Notes: generated by a model not told the origin, from the letters alone. DNA of 64,000 bases from Siphonodentalium dalli (GCA_032622095.1 CP136065.1:61673094-61737093), one strand, 5' to 3'. Shown: positions 10,446 to 21,204, counted from the stretch's first letter. Translations and numbers: made by a program.

Positions 10446-10605
10446 GCATTTAACAGTAATACCCACCGTGATGGCCATCCATGCATTTAACAGTAATACC
10501 CACCGTGATGGCCATCCATGCATTTAACAGTAATACCCACCGTGAAGGCCATCCATGCATTTTAACAGTAATACCCACCGTGAAGGCCATCCATGCATTT
10601 AACCC
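10416..10605. repeat. 37-bp minisatellite, 5 copies, from the foldback element end
   Basis: Copies at about 10416, 10453, 10490, 10527 and 10565 each contain cagtaatacccaccgtga and ggccatccatgcat. The left end of the foldback element has the same unit once, inverted. Long open frames on both strands are by-products of the repeat. Confidence 0.85.
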
Positions 10606-10639
10606 TTTCTTAGTTTCCCACCAAGTTATAGAGGTACTA

Positions 10640-10790
10640 CTAACTGAAACAGGCTCCATTCAGGAGCCTTTATTCAGCATCAGAGGGGCCTGTGACCCCT
10701 TTGTACGTCAGGGGGGCAGACAGCCTGTGTGCGCTTTGCACACATTTTGTTCTTTCACAGAGCCTTTATTCAGCAGTGGCCTCTTTAAAG
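10640..10790. repeat. Family N GC-rich hairpin repeat, copy 2
   Basis: ctgaaacaggctccattcag and gagcctttattcagca match 3249-3290. The gcctttattcagca block is repeated at 10763. Confidence 0.5.
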
Positions 10791-10799
10791 ACATATTAT

Positions 10800-11460
10800 G
10801 GACTGATAAGTTAGTACTCGGGCGCTATGCTAACTGGGGGGATGTAGAATTTACTAACATCACCAAAAATCTCTACGAAATCAACCTCACCAATCCATCG
10901 AATCATCACCTGAACAATGCGCAATTGTAAATATTTACATCTCAATTCGGGACGCAACAAACGGCAATAAACCAATGCAAATGACTTCATCATCGAGAGT
11001 CATTGAATTTAATTGATATATAAGAATGATGGTGTGTGTTGTAAATTTGGATTTATATTCATAAAAATAACTACTTTGAGCATGCAAGATTATTCTACAT
11101 TTCTATTCGATCACCGTACCGGAGTGTTTCACTTTAAATAAATGTGACTTCTCCCAATTTGAAACTCCCAGGCTGGTCTCTGATACAGAGAACATATGAT
11201 TCTGCAAATTGATTACGTGCATGGGGCTGATTTGTAGTTTATCTCAGAATTGATTTACATGCAATCACATTTATTTTAATTTGCTTTTGATGGCACGATT
11301 CAAGTCATCTGATTCTATTGTAGTTGATAATCAACAAAGCTGAAACTATGTGTCTGTTTTATATTGAGCATTAACTGACGGAGGCATGTTTGCTATAACA
11401 GAACCTGATAGAAGCATGTAGCAATCTCTTCTTCACATGTTGCGGTGCTGAGGACTTAAT
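10800..11460. other. No recognisable feature
   Basis: Short open frames lack motifs or splice evidence. Bases 11150-11190 (cttctcccaatttgaaactc) resemble the DNA just after the satellite at 33868-33890. They may mark the sequence context from which that satellite grew. Confidence 0.4.
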
Positions 11461-11639
11461 TGAACAACCTCATTCTAAATAAGGAAAGTGCACTGGTCTA
11501 GTGGTCGGTAGTGTTCTGGATTTTATAACAATCTGATATGGCAAAATTATTTGTGTTCCAGCAGCAGATATTGTGTCTCCAGTTGGGACAACATGTCTAG
11601 AAGTATTTAATGTACTCTTCACACTTAAACCGGGTAAAA

Positions 11640-12345
11640 TCATATACACATGATCATCTAGGGATAACAATAGAGTCGTCCAGACTATACTTGGGTAAGA
11701 CCATATAGCATTATCATTTGGGGATAACAATAGAGTCGTCCAGACTATACCTGGGTAAGACCATATAGCATTATCATATGGGGATAACAATAGAGTCGTC
11801 CAGATTATACCTGGGTAAGACCATATAGCATTATCATATGGGGATAACAATAGAGTCGTCCAGACTATACCTGGGTAAGACCATATAGCATTATCATATG
11901 GGGATAACAATAGAGTCGTCCAGACTATACCTGGGTAAGACCATATAGCATTATCATATGGGGATAACAATAGAGTCGTCCAGACTATACCTGGGTAAGA
12001 CCATATAGCATTATCATATGGGGATAACAATAGTCGTCCAGACTATACCTGGGTAAGACCATATAGCATTATCATATGGGGATAACAATAGAGTCGTCCA
12101 GACTATACTTGGGTAAGACCATATAGCATTATCATATGGGGATAACAATAGAGTCGTCCAGACTATACCTGGGTAAGACCATATAGCATTATCATATGGG
12201 GATAACAATAGAGTCGTCCAGACTATACCTGGGTAAGACCATATAGCATTATCATATGGGGATAACAATAGAGTCGTCCAGATTATACCTGGGTAAGACC
12301 ATATAGCATTATCATTTGGGGATAACAATAGGGTCATATACCCAT
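11640..12345 (-). repeat. 60-bp minisatellite, ~11 copies
   Basis: The unit starts gggataacaatagagtcgtc and ends gcattatcatatg. Copies are nearly identical in the centre and more diverged at both edges. On the minus strand one frame is open through the array and reads SPYDNAIWSYPGIVWTTLLL. A 2-bp deletion near 12030 breaks it. No start context, splice site or flanking exon supports a protein. Confidence 0.9.
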
Positions 12346-12612
12346 GATAATTTATGGATAACAATAGTTGTTGCACTATACCCGGGTAAGATCTTATACT
12401 CATGATCGTTGAAATGACCCAACATTGTAGTAATATTATACAAGTATTTCAGGGTAAATGAGGGAGGAAGTGTGTCAAAACAGTATAGCTCAAACGTTAG
12501 CGTGTGATCAAGGCCTGAGTAAGAATTTTTTTTCTGTTGTGTTTGAATATTCCGCCAAGTTCAGCTTCTTGGGTAAGATTATAGGTACCGCAATGATCTA
12601 ATCGTACCTAGG

Positions 12613-12849
12613 TTAACCCTTTCATGACGGGAGCTGCTCTGGTGCAGCATTAAAGACCCTGTGCCAGTGCATTCTCTTATGTATGTGAATTTTCCCCATG
12701 TAATTCACTGGCTTACAATTAAGTTCAAGGTAAATATTGTTAGACCAATATATATTTGAGACGACATATGGCCGACTCGCATATATATGGAAATGCATTG
12801 GCACAGGTTTTCGCAAAAAATCGGGAAGCTCCAGTCATGAAACGGTTAA
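12613..12849. mobile_element. Family C MITE, degraded interior
   Basis: TTAA at both ends: TTAACCCTTTCATGACGGGA at left, GGAAGCTCCAGTCATGAAAC then GGTTAA at right. The second arm of each hairpin is eroded (ttccccatgtaattcac). Confidence 0.75.
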
Positions 12850-13082
12850 AGATCACTATTTCTTTGGCTTCGGGTGAAGAATCGAGTCTAAAATTGGCAG
12901 CACACAACGCCGTTCTTTCGTATAAATTAAAAAGTTACTCATTGACGACATCATTCTCGTTTGTTTATCGATGATTTGTTCAGGATGAACGAAGGACTGT
13001 TTGTTTACATTTCTACGTAGTTCAGACGTCTTTGTTTAACGAAATGGCACAGCCGATGTTGTTGAATATTTTAACAGTAATA

Positions 13083-13233
13083 CAGTAATGCTCTAAATAA
13101 TCAACTCCTTAACCACAGCAGAATTATGGGTAACTTTTCAGGATTTAGTCGGAAATATGGCTTGTTGCCATTCATTGGAAAGCTCTCACTAATTCTCCTG
13201 TTGTTAAGGTGTCGATTATTTAGGGCATTACTG
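13083..13233. mobile_element. Family B element, right arm mostly deleted
   Basis: The left arm is full, then ctctcactaattctcctgtt and only the outer right arm (gtgtcgattatttagggc ... actg). TA on both sides. Confidence 0.8.
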
Positions 13234-13314
13234 TAGTATAAATATGAATTTTTCAAATGGGCGTAGTGGCCAAGTCGTAAAATATCAGTTTGATATAGTA
13301 AAAAAAGAATGTAA

Positions 13315-13960
13315 GGCCAAAAAAAAAAAGGTTTTGGTTCTCAGGCCCTGCCGCATTTATTGCAATGCCTGATGTTATGACAAAAAAACTTACGAAAAAA
13401 TAAATTTGAAATTTTGTATTTATTTATTTTTTTTATTTTTATCAACATGTCCATAGCAGATATGTGTTGAATATTAGTGTGCATTGAGCTCTAAAATGTT
13501 ATGTGTTAAAAAGTGACTTGCAGGCTTACAACATGTAGATGACTACAATTAAGAAAATGATTAGCTGATCCTCATGCTCTTCTTACAATTAGTCATTGTG
13601 AACAACTTACACTAATTGTAACTTTATACAATTGAAAGGCACAGGACTAAATTCAGGATCACATATTAGAATGGGGAGGCATCAGTTTTTAGACAACAAT
13701 AACAGTAGTTAATGTCAGGGGCATTATATATTGTTAGGGAATCCCAGTCATACACTGGTAGTACAATGTCATTTTTATATAAGACTAAATGAGTTTATAC
13801 GCATAACAGTTCCCTCTACCTTTCTGGTTATTACTAGACAGAGGAAGGTATCTTTGTCCATGCTTACAATGCGCAGAATAAAATAAAAAATAAAACCCTC
13901 CCTTCCTCATTGATTTGAAAAAAAAATTGCCCGAGAACCAAAACCCTTTTTTTTTTGGCC
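13315..13960. mobile_element. GGCCAAAA-ended element, possibly PIF/Harbinger-like
   Basis: Inverted ends GGCC plus an A-run, then ggttttggttctc at left; gagaaccaaaacc, a T-run and GGCC at right. The 3-bp repeat taa flanks both ends (13312-13314, 13961-13963), as expected of PIF/Harbinger elements. The 646-bp interior has no coding frame. Confidence 0.6.
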
Positions 13961-14094
13961 TAATAACTTTTTTTTTAATCCCTGTTTTTTTAACCTGTAT
14001 TTATTTTCATCTATATTTATGCAAACTTCTCACATAGAAAGCGTTATTATAAATCTGTTGTTGGAGGAGTTTTCTCGGAAGAGCTAGAGAACTG

Positions 14095-14250
14095 CATATT
14101 ATGTCATGTCATGAATCCCTCCTCTGGCTTATGGCCATAGAGATCATACGAGAGATCCACCAGTTCAAAAGCTGGGAACTTTTTGATGTTCTGACAGGAA
14201 GTTTATAACATTAAAAAAACCGTGCAGTTAATATATTTATCACATAATTA
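14095..14250. mobile_element. Family L foldback, half copy
   Basis: It shares catgaatc, ctctggctt/ctcatg, agagatcat, tccaccagt, gggaactttttga and ttataa with the left arm of the full copy at 60025-60496. It also has the following aatatattta. Confidence 0.55.
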
Positions 14251-14639
14251 ACCCACAAAATGTGTGAGATGACATCACACCATTATTTAAATGACTTGCG
14301 ATTGCTGAAGTTTATGATTGTTGTTTTCGATGAATACTTCGCGTTGCTTCGCGTTTATTTGATCATGTGATAAAAGGTATCTCAAACTCGTTCTATTTTG
14401 TATGTAATTTATCAACCTCGTCCACTAAATTCTATTTGAGCCTCGGTAAACCTCGGCTCAAATCGAATTTAGTGAACTCGGTTGATAAATTCCGTATAAA
14501 ATAGAAACCCATGTGAGATCCTCTATTTCTTAGTTGATACCTGTTCCATAATAAAATATTTCACAGCTAGGTCCCAGCTGGAGATTGCATGATTTAGGTG
14601 ACTGTTGAGTTATCTAAACATTTCCCTCCATATATAAGA

Positions 14640-14772
14640 CTATTTCTGTTCTTGTATTATCTGTTGTCTGCTTATTTTTCCTGAAAACCGCTCCAGGTGA
14701 ATAATAGACCAATCCAAAGTATGCTTTAATAACTGAATGGGAGAATATATTTAGTATAGAAAGGGTTAACAA
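14640..14772. mobile_element. Family D fragment, TTAA-bounded on one side
   Basis: It carries ttgtattatctgttgtctgc, aataatagacca, aactgaatgggagaat and the end TTTAGTATAGAAAGGGTTAA (14751-14770). Confidence 0.65.
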
Positions 14773-14811
14773 AGAAATATATTCCCTGGCTGTGTTGTTT
14801 GTTCAATGTTA

Positions 14812-15024
14812 CAGTAATGCCCTAAATAATCGACTGCTTAACCACAGGAGAATTATGGGTAACTTTTCAGGATTTAGTCGCAAATATGGCTTGATGCCAT
14901 TCATCAGAAAGCTGTCAGTGAGAGCTTTCCGATGAATGGCAATAAGCCATATTTCCGACTAAATCCTGAAAAGTTACCCATAATTCTGCTGTGGTTAAGG
15001 ATTCGATTATTTAGAGCATTACTG
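14812..15024. mobile_element. Family B element, both arms present
   Basis: CAGTAATGCCCTAAATAATC at left, GATTATTTAGAGCATTACTG at right. The two ~100-bp arms meet at gctgtcagtgagagc. The left flank is TA; the right flank has mutated to CA. Confidence 0.85.
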
Positions 15025-15570
15025 CATATTAAGTTCCTATCAGAACATAAAAAAGTTCCCTTGTTAATTTGAATGGGTGGAATATAATCTCAATGTGTGT
15101 AGCCCGAGTAGATCTTGATTCATATTGGCATGATTTACCCCCATATAAGAACAAAAGGCCATAACACTGGATTCCTTTAGAGATGTCAGTTTCATCATAC
15201 AGCACAAGTGTTTCATTTATTCAATATGATGGCAACGGAATCCTTCAATGATGGTCTGTAATACACAAAAATTGAGTGAAATTTGTTGACGTTTCTTGCT
15301 GCACACTAGTCAATTACTGCACACAGTTTTCTTGACAGACAGACGCACGGAATGTCAGGTTGAAATTAGTTTCAGTCTGTCATGAGTACCGTGATGACAG
15401 CAGGCTTTTAGTTACGAATATTTTCTCAAATGAAATCCATTTTTTAAAGCTATAATATCGTTGCATCTGTCCTGGGCCAATTCAATCAATTTTATTTCCA
15501 GGGTTGAAATTTTGCCTGGAATTGTCCAACTGTGGCACCAGCCTCCACTAATTGTGAATTACGTTTCGAT
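15025..15570. other. No recognisable feature
   Basis: AT-rich sequence with no convincing frame, splice pair or repeat similarity that I can see. Confidence 0.35.
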
Positions 15571-16330
15571 GCAATTATTATACCCCACTCTCAAAGAGAA
15601 TGGGGGTATACTGGATTGACCTCGTCTGTCGTTCCATCCGGACATCTATCCAATCGTTTTTCTGTCCGTCCATATGTCCATTCAAGCAGATATCTCAAAC
15701 ACCAGTTGGCGGCTCTGAATTAAATTTGGTTTGTTTTATTTTTGTCCGAGCAGATATCGCCACCACCGGTTGACGAATCTCAATGAAATTTGGTACGGAT
15801 GTTCAATACTATCAAGGCATTCAACGGAATGGAATGATCAATCGTTTTTTTCAGATTTTCCGTTCTAGAGTTATTCATCTTTGTTTATCTGGTGTCTCCA
15901 CCACCGGTTGATGAATCTCAATGAAATTTGGTACGGATGTTCACTACTATGGGAGCAATAAATTGAGTGTTCAATCGTTTTATTGAGTGTTCAATAAATT
16001 TTGTTCTGTTTTCGGTTCTAGAGTTATTCATCTATGTACTATGTAGATTTGGAATTGTTGGTTTTTTTCCGTATCACCACCACCGGTTGACAGATATCAA
16101 TGATATTTGGTATGGATATTCACTATTATAATGGCAATCAATTGAGTGTTCAATTGATTTGTTCATATTTTCCATTCTACAGTTAGTTATATTTGTTGAT
16201 ATGAAAATGTTGGGGTTTTTAATTATCCCATCAAAGCAGATATCTCACCCATACTTTATCAGTTCGAATTCGCCACCGTGGGGGTATGCCAGCACCGATG
16301 GTGCAATCTCTTGTTTTTGTATTACACTAA
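15571..16330 (+). repeat. Family M repeat, copy 2, with four subunits
   Basis: It starts with a palindrome (taccccactctc/gagaatgggggtatactgg), then cgtctgtcgttccatccgg. Four diverged subunits follow near 15680, 15760, 15895 and 16075. Each has caccaccggttgac/tgaatctcaa, gaaatttggtacggatgttc and attcatct. It ends gtgggggtatgccagcacc, like the copy at 26871-27270. It lies about 200 bp upstream of gene 1's coding exon. Confidence 0.7.
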
Positions 16331-16489
16331 AGCGCAATTGAATTGTGCTGAAGCGCAATTATTAATAAATGTGAATTTGGCCTCCCATAGGAAGAGCGAA
16401 GTTTCAATATAGCTAAGTTCTTGTTTAATTTTTTTTTGTTACAGTTAAATAACAATGTTATTGTGGAAATAATTCTATTTTAGTGGTTG

Positions 16490-16539
16490 ATTTAATTATT
16501 TTTTATTTGTTTACAGTAACTTGAACATGTGACTGGAGC
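16490..16539 (+). promoter_or_regulatory. Splice acceptor, 5' leader and start-stop codon pair of gene 1
   Basis: A T-rich tract ends in ttgtttacag at 16515, a good 3' splice site. The next 24 bases form the end of the 5' leader. Within it, ATG at 16527 is followed at once by TGA (16530-16532), a start-stop pair 8 bases ahead of the main ATG at 16540. Such pairs can hold ribosomes and lower translation in other eukaryotes; here that is inference. Confidence 0.55.
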
Positions 16540-16796
16540 ATGTCACAGCTATCTCCAGGGAACAGGCTCAAGAATGGTACTTCCGTCTCCGTGGCAACCA
16601 AACTGAAGCCTGTGGGGAAGAAGACTAAGACATGTGATACCTTTCGGTTTGGGAGAGTCTTTAAACAGATCCTCGAAGTTCAGAATGAGGATGAGAAGAT
16701 TCCCGATGATTTGAGATCTGATGCGATGATTCCCGATGATTTGAGATCCGATGCGATGATTCCCGATGATTTGGGCTTTGAAGATGAGTTTGAAGA
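16540..16796 (+). CDS. Gene 1, first coding exon (acidic protein, unrecognised)
   Basis: The exon opens MSQLSPGNRLKNG and gives 85 codons plus two bases. The N-terminal third is basic (KLKPVGKKTKT). A middle segment reads FRFGRVFKQILEVQNEDE. The rest is an in-frame 30-bp tandem repeat, IPDDLRSDAM twice and then IPDDLGFED, ending in a glutamate-rich tail. The start was chosen as the first long-frame ATG after the acceptor at 16515. The exon ends before GTAAGTAA (16797), a consensus donor; reading through would hit a stop at once (TAA at 16798). The splice is phase 2 and matches the exon at 21008. I do not recognise the family. Charge and low complexity suggest a flexible nuclear or cytosolic protein (inference). 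There is no signal peptide or membrane segment. Confidence 0.65.
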
Positions 16797-16807
16797 GTAA
16801 GTAAATC

Positions 16808-17249
16808 AAGCCTGGATATAGTGTGTCTGTCACTGCAGAATGAGGTCACCAGAGGGTTAATGAATTTAGTGAGACTATCCCATACAGCGTACTAGCGTCA
16901 CCAAAATCACCCTCTGAGGACCTCTTTCTGCCTAGGCCTCAACTGCTATGGGAGACCTACAATCAGATTGAAGTTCCACCGGTAACTGGGCCAGTTAATT
17001 TGGTGATGTTCACCCATAAGTAACCTCGATTATGTATTTTATCTTCTGCAAATTAAGGGATATAGAAACTCCCCAGAAGGGAAAAACTAACTAAAAACAA
17101 TGTTAATTTGAGACCATAGAAGATGAGGCAGAATGAGGTCACCAGAGGGTGAATTTTGTGGTGCTCACCAGCTGTGCGTGGTGGTAGCATCACTAAATTC
17201 ACCACTGGCGACCTCATTCTGCAAATGACACACACTATTTGCAGACTTG
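16808..17249. mobile_element. Family A element inserted next to the gene 1 splice donor
   Basis: Ends aagcctgg and cagacttg, with both hairpins present. The flanks aagtaaatc (16799-16807) and aagtaaggt (17250-17258) share aagtaa. This suggests a decayed 9-bp duplication that copied part of the donor site. The element starts only 11 bases into the intron. Confidence 0.7.
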
Positions 17250-17309
17250 AAGTAAGGTAGTGTAGGTTTTGCAGAGTTATCTATCATTGCTGTGATAGCT
17301 TGCAAAATA

Positions 17310-17485
17310 CAGTAATGCTTTAAGTAATTGACTTCTTAACCACAGCAGAATTATGGGTAACTTTTCAGGATTTAGTCGGAAATATGGCTTGTTGCCATTC
17401 ATCGGAAAGCTATTTCCGACTAAATGCTGAAAAGTTACCCATAATTCTGCTGTGGTTAAGAAGACAATTACTTAGAGCATTACTG
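17310..17485. mobile_element. Family B element, centre deleted
   Basis: Both outer arms are full, but the centre jumps from catcggaaagct to atttccgactaaa, losing the inner stem of about 30 bp. Left flank TA; the right flank reads ttggc, so the duplicated TA has been lost. Confidence 0.8.
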
Positions 17486-17496
17486 TTGGCTTCTCT

Positions 17497-17620
17497 AGAG
17501 TACTGTATACGGCACTTTAAATTGGGCTGCTAAAGTACTGTATATGGCACTTTAGCCGAACTACTAAAGAACTGTATACATCACTTTAACAGTTTGACTA
17601 GAGTACCGTAGGCCTATACA
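17497..17620. repeat. Degenerate ~40-bp tandem repeat
   Basis: Three to four units contain gtactgtata(c/t)ggcacttta, each with a nearby ctaaag/ctagag. It lies in the gene 1 intron. Confidence 0.55.
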
Positions 17621-17689
17621 TTTGATTCGTTTACCACGTGAATATACAGACATAATTAAATGTTTCAACAACAAGCCGTTTTGTTGAAC

Positions 17690-17745
17690 TGTTTATCTGA
17701 AAATTTCCTAAGGGAACTACTTGAATATTTAGTATAGAAAGAGTT
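17690..17745. mobile_element. Family D terminal fragment
   Basis: gaactgtttatctgaaaa followed by ttagtatagaaagagttaat matches the right end of family D. A second terminal fragment with tcgtcaataagtgtttagta lies at about 18280-18345. Confidence 0.5.
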
Positions 17746-18346
17746 AATTCATTAATAAAATCTTTCTCCGATTTTTTGTTCAATTTATCGTAGGAACATC
17801 ACAGTAATAATCCTTTAGGTGTCTGCGATTTGGGACAATTGCAATTTATATATTGAGGCAGCCATTTTCCTGGATTTTACAACATACCAGAACTACAGAT
17901 ATAGTTTATTCCAGGCTCATATGTGGCCAAATATATGACTTCCATCATATGTTTTAAGGAATTTGTATGGTAATTTTCCCCCCAGATCAAATCTAATTTT
18001 CAGACAAGCATCTAATGATATTGATTTAAATAACTGACGAAGGTTCCAACAAAATATATATGTAAATTTTACTGATCCGTCGCAACATAAAAACCATAGA
18101 AAATGACTTTATATTTGAAATCATGTTGTAGTCCTATAAGATGATAACTACGTTTTGTCTCTTCTCTAGTCACCCTGTCGGTGCTGTGATTGATAACTAT
18201 GGTGTCCTGTTTTCGTTTTCTGTATTAAATTGATATGATGTACGTCACATGACATGATTTCATCATTTGGTGGGAAATGTTCACATCAGTTCAACAAACA
18301 ACCTGTTGTCACTCGTCAATAAGTGTTTAGTATAGAAAGGGTCAAG

Positions 18347-18432
18347 CAGGGTTCATGCTGCAGCTTGCCAAATGCAAAAATAATTCACATTTCCAAATAA
18401 AAATATTTGCCAAAAGATTTGGCAAGCGGGTT
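18347..18432. mobile_element. hAT-like terminus, solo
   Basis: cagggttcatgctg resembles the hAT-like end at 27586 (cagtgttcacgctg). It is followed by a hairpin with gcttgccaaat and atttggcaagc stems, comparable with the ttggctaa/ttagccaa stems there. The opposite end was not found. Confidence 0.35.
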
Positions 18433-19443
18433 CTTAAATAATCTTAAAAAATTGATGTTAATTTGCACGTTCGTCCCGACGTTGTATGTGCACTTGTATG
18501 GAAGGCATTCCACATATAAAAATGTATAATTTGCATCCATACTGCATGGAGAGCAACAAAATATAAATCCTTATTTCCTTATATTAACATTCAACTGGCT
18601 CCACTCACCTTACAGGATACTGAGATATAATATGACCATACATTAAGTATAATTAAAGACCGCAGGTAACTATCTGCATATAAATAAAAAAAATTTGAAA
18701 TTCTTATCATAATTAGTTGATATAAAATACAGATAATCTTGTTTTTGTTTGATCAAGTTAACAAGGTTTTGAAACTGATAAAGTTACCCAGGTTAATAAA
18801 ATTTCATGTTTATAGCAACCACATATTAATTTTTCAAATTGTCTCCCTCCCTTGAGTCATAAATTCATTATCATTATAATTACCATGTTGTATGCATCGT
18901 TCATAGAGCACATAAGTGTATTTTGCACTAATTCATGACTCCAATTCATTCATTTGTTGCACATATTCGTTGAGTAAAAAAGGAGATGGTCCCATAAATG
19001 GTCGGATTTAGATTACAGTCCCCTTTTAAAAATATTGGAATTGTCCCATGTATAACAAAAATTGAATCGCGATAGTTTAATTCTTGAAAGTACGTGGCAA
19101 ATCAAAACAGGAACGTTTTTAAGTTGTCCATCCTGATCCACTGTCCCTAACCGGGCATGATTTCAACAAAATAGTCCACTTTTCTTTTAAATTGGCTCCG
19201 ATTGCTCATAAAATCATGGGGTCGGTCTATCTATATATGTATTTGTCGCGTGACAGAATTATATTTATAGCTTTTATATGCCTGCAGTCTTTATTAGTTA
19301 TTTGAAGTAGAAATTACCTTGTTTAATCCAGCACCGCAATTCCTATTTAAAAAAAAAACTAATTCTTGTCCAACCAAAAGCACGAAAATAAAAAGTCCTC
19401 TGATTTTGAAATTCAAATATCTTACATTCTACTATAGATTTTG
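18433..19443. other. Intron of gene 1, no recognisable feature
   Basis: AT-rich intronic DNA between the two gene 1 exons. I see no repeats with defined ends and no coding frame. Confidence 0.4.
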
Positions 19444-20300
19444 GGACTTCAGTCTGTCTGTTTGTTGTTTGTCTGTTAGCTATGGCCGGGAAAACTGCCG
19501 GGCGGATTTAGCCCAAACTTCCTATCTAAGGTTGAAAACCCACGGGCAGTGTTTACCGCCGTTTTGGAGAAGCTCAGATCACCCATTCTCCACTTCCAGT
19601 CACAAAAATTACCGCCATTGGCACAGTGGGGTTAATCGTGTTGATAGTTAAAGAGCGTTCATACCCGCAGTGTCGTTGATAAAGAGCGTATGTGTGTAAT
19701 ATGATTCTTACATCTGGGTCCACACGTGAGCGTGACTGTATCCAGACATGAGCGTGTTGTGTGATTCTTACGTACCTAGGGCTTCCTAGTAACGGGGCAA
19801 ATTTTCATCGGGTCAGTTTTTTCGCCCGAGGTGATCTTCACCTTGAAACGGGTACCCACAAATTATATATATGTGTGTGTCCTTTATAGACCCGAACCGA
19901 TTGAGCTCAAACTTGCTACCCACGGGAAGTGTCATGGACAGGTTAAATTGTCGGGGGAGTGTTTTGGACGTGTCAAATCGTTACCCTGACCTGACCTTGA
20001 CCTTCGAAACGGTCCAATTCAAGGTCAAAGCCCAGACGAAGTCGGGTCACCTTCTAGTCTACTATATAATTTGAGACTTCCGTATATATATATGTGTGTG
20101 TGTATATGTGTACTTCATGGAATCCAAAACGCGTGTTCAGATTGAGCTCAAATTTCGTATATAAGTGTAAAATCCCACCGACACAGCCGTGGTCGCGTTT
20201 TGGAGAAGCTCAGAGCACCGTTTCTCCAATCCCAAATCACCGCAATCGGCACTCCGGGGTTAATAGCGTTCATATATAAAGAGCGTTTGTTTTCCGCAGT
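19444..20300 (+). repeat. Intronic repeat with duplicated blocks
   Basis: Two related halves, about 19444-19680 and 20090-20300. They share gttttggagaagctcaga, accgc(c/a)a(t/ a)tggcac and gggttaat(c/a)g followed by aaagagcg. A middle part (19860-20075) has ttgagctcaaacttgc and gaccttgacctt. It looks like a decayed transposon or satellite. No frame is supported. Confidence 0.5.
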
Positions 20301-20324
20301 GTCTATATAAAGAGCGTCGTTTTG

Positions 20325-20643
20325 GCTATCTACTTATCTGTATGACGGGAGTCTGTAGCCTGTCGCTCGAAATATTATGCAGAGACATTTCACGACGGGA
20401 AGCGTTTGTTTTCAATTCAATGCAATGTTATCGCTCGAGCGTTGTCTGTCGTTCCTAGGAAGGGGGGATTTCTACGGGTAAATTTCGTTTCGCTATCTAC
20501 TTATCTGTATGACGGGAGTCTGTAGCCTGTCGCTATGCAGAGACAGTTCACGACGGGAAGCGTTTGTTTTCAATTCAATGCAATGTTATCGCTCGAGCGT
20601 CGTCTGTCGTTCCTAGGAAGGGGGGATTTCTACGGGTAAATTT
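20325..20643 (+). repeat. Tandem duplication of a ~160-bp unit
   Basis: The unit begins gctatctacttatctgtatg and ends ggggggatttctacgggtaa. Two copies start at about 20325 and 20492. The second lacks the 10-base segment cgaaatatta after cctgtcgct. Near identity shows it is recent. Confidence 0.85.
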
Positions 20644-20647
20644 TTCC

Positions 20648-20805
20648 GCCAGAAAAAAAAAAATTAATTAAAACAATTTAAAATTAAAAAAATTTAAAAA
20701 TAAAAAAACAATTCAGAAAAAAAAAAAATTAAATATAAAAAACATTAAATTCATATTAAAAAATAAAAAACAAAAATAAATAAAAACAAAATAATTTAAA
20801 AAATG
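20648..20805. repeat. A-rich low-complexity stretch
   Basis: About 160 bp almost entirely of A with interspersed T, such as aaaattaaaa and aataaaaaac blocks. Confidence 0.85.
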
Positions 20806-21007
20806 TCACGTTTCTGACGAAATTTGGTACAAATGCAGCACAAGTGTCTCGGAACCTGTTGCAATTGCTTTTTCGAACAAAGCCATGGGACAAATGCCGC
20901 CAGTGGCGGGCTAACCTGCTAGTTATCTATAATTTGCGACATCACAAAGTCAAAAATCAGATTTTTAACTGCATTCATTCTCACAACTTATTCTGTTTAT
21001 TCTCCAG

Positions 21008-21145
21008 TGTTTCTGGTGATGCTGAGATGTATTCCTTCGAGGATTATGTTCCAGTAGAGCCCATCCAGATAGAGTTAGCTCCCTGGAATAGAAGCCAGAA
21101 GACAGATTGTAATGCGGGAGAAGAGAATTGTGAAGACTCGGAGAG
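21008..21145 (+). CDS. Gene 1, second coding exon
   Basis: It is preceded by a strong polypyrimidine tract and acceptor (ttctgtttattctccag, ending 21007) and followed by donor GTAAGA after GAGAG. The 138-bp exon is phase 2 at both ends, so it can be skipped without a frameshift. Joined to the exon at 16540-16796 it reads, after a split Asp codon, VSGDAEMYSFEDYVPVEPIQ then IELAPWNRSQKTD and an acidic tail with EENCEDSE. There is no family I can name. VPVEPIQIELAPW looks like a short ordered or linear-motif segment between disordered stretches (inference). A following exon must start with one base completing an AGN codon; I could not find it in the window. Both splice sites and the matching phase make this exon the best-supported coding sequence here. 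Confidence 0.75.
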
Positions 21146-21204
21146 GTAAGAACATGATTTTAGCTCTTCATACATTGCCCATTTTTTTGGTTTTTTTTTG
21201 TCCC

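Noticed and set aside
10450-10930. Open frames on both strands across the 37-bp repeat
   Set aside because: A by-product of the repeat; the plus-strand frame runs into repeat N.
11482-11530. tRNA-like A box (ggtctagtggtcgg)
   Set aside because: No B box at the right distance and no tRNA fold that I could find.
11470-12403. Two long minus-strand frames over the 60-bp repeat
   Set aside because: Both are read-through of the minisatellite and are split by a 2-bp deletion. The non-repeat tail has no motif.
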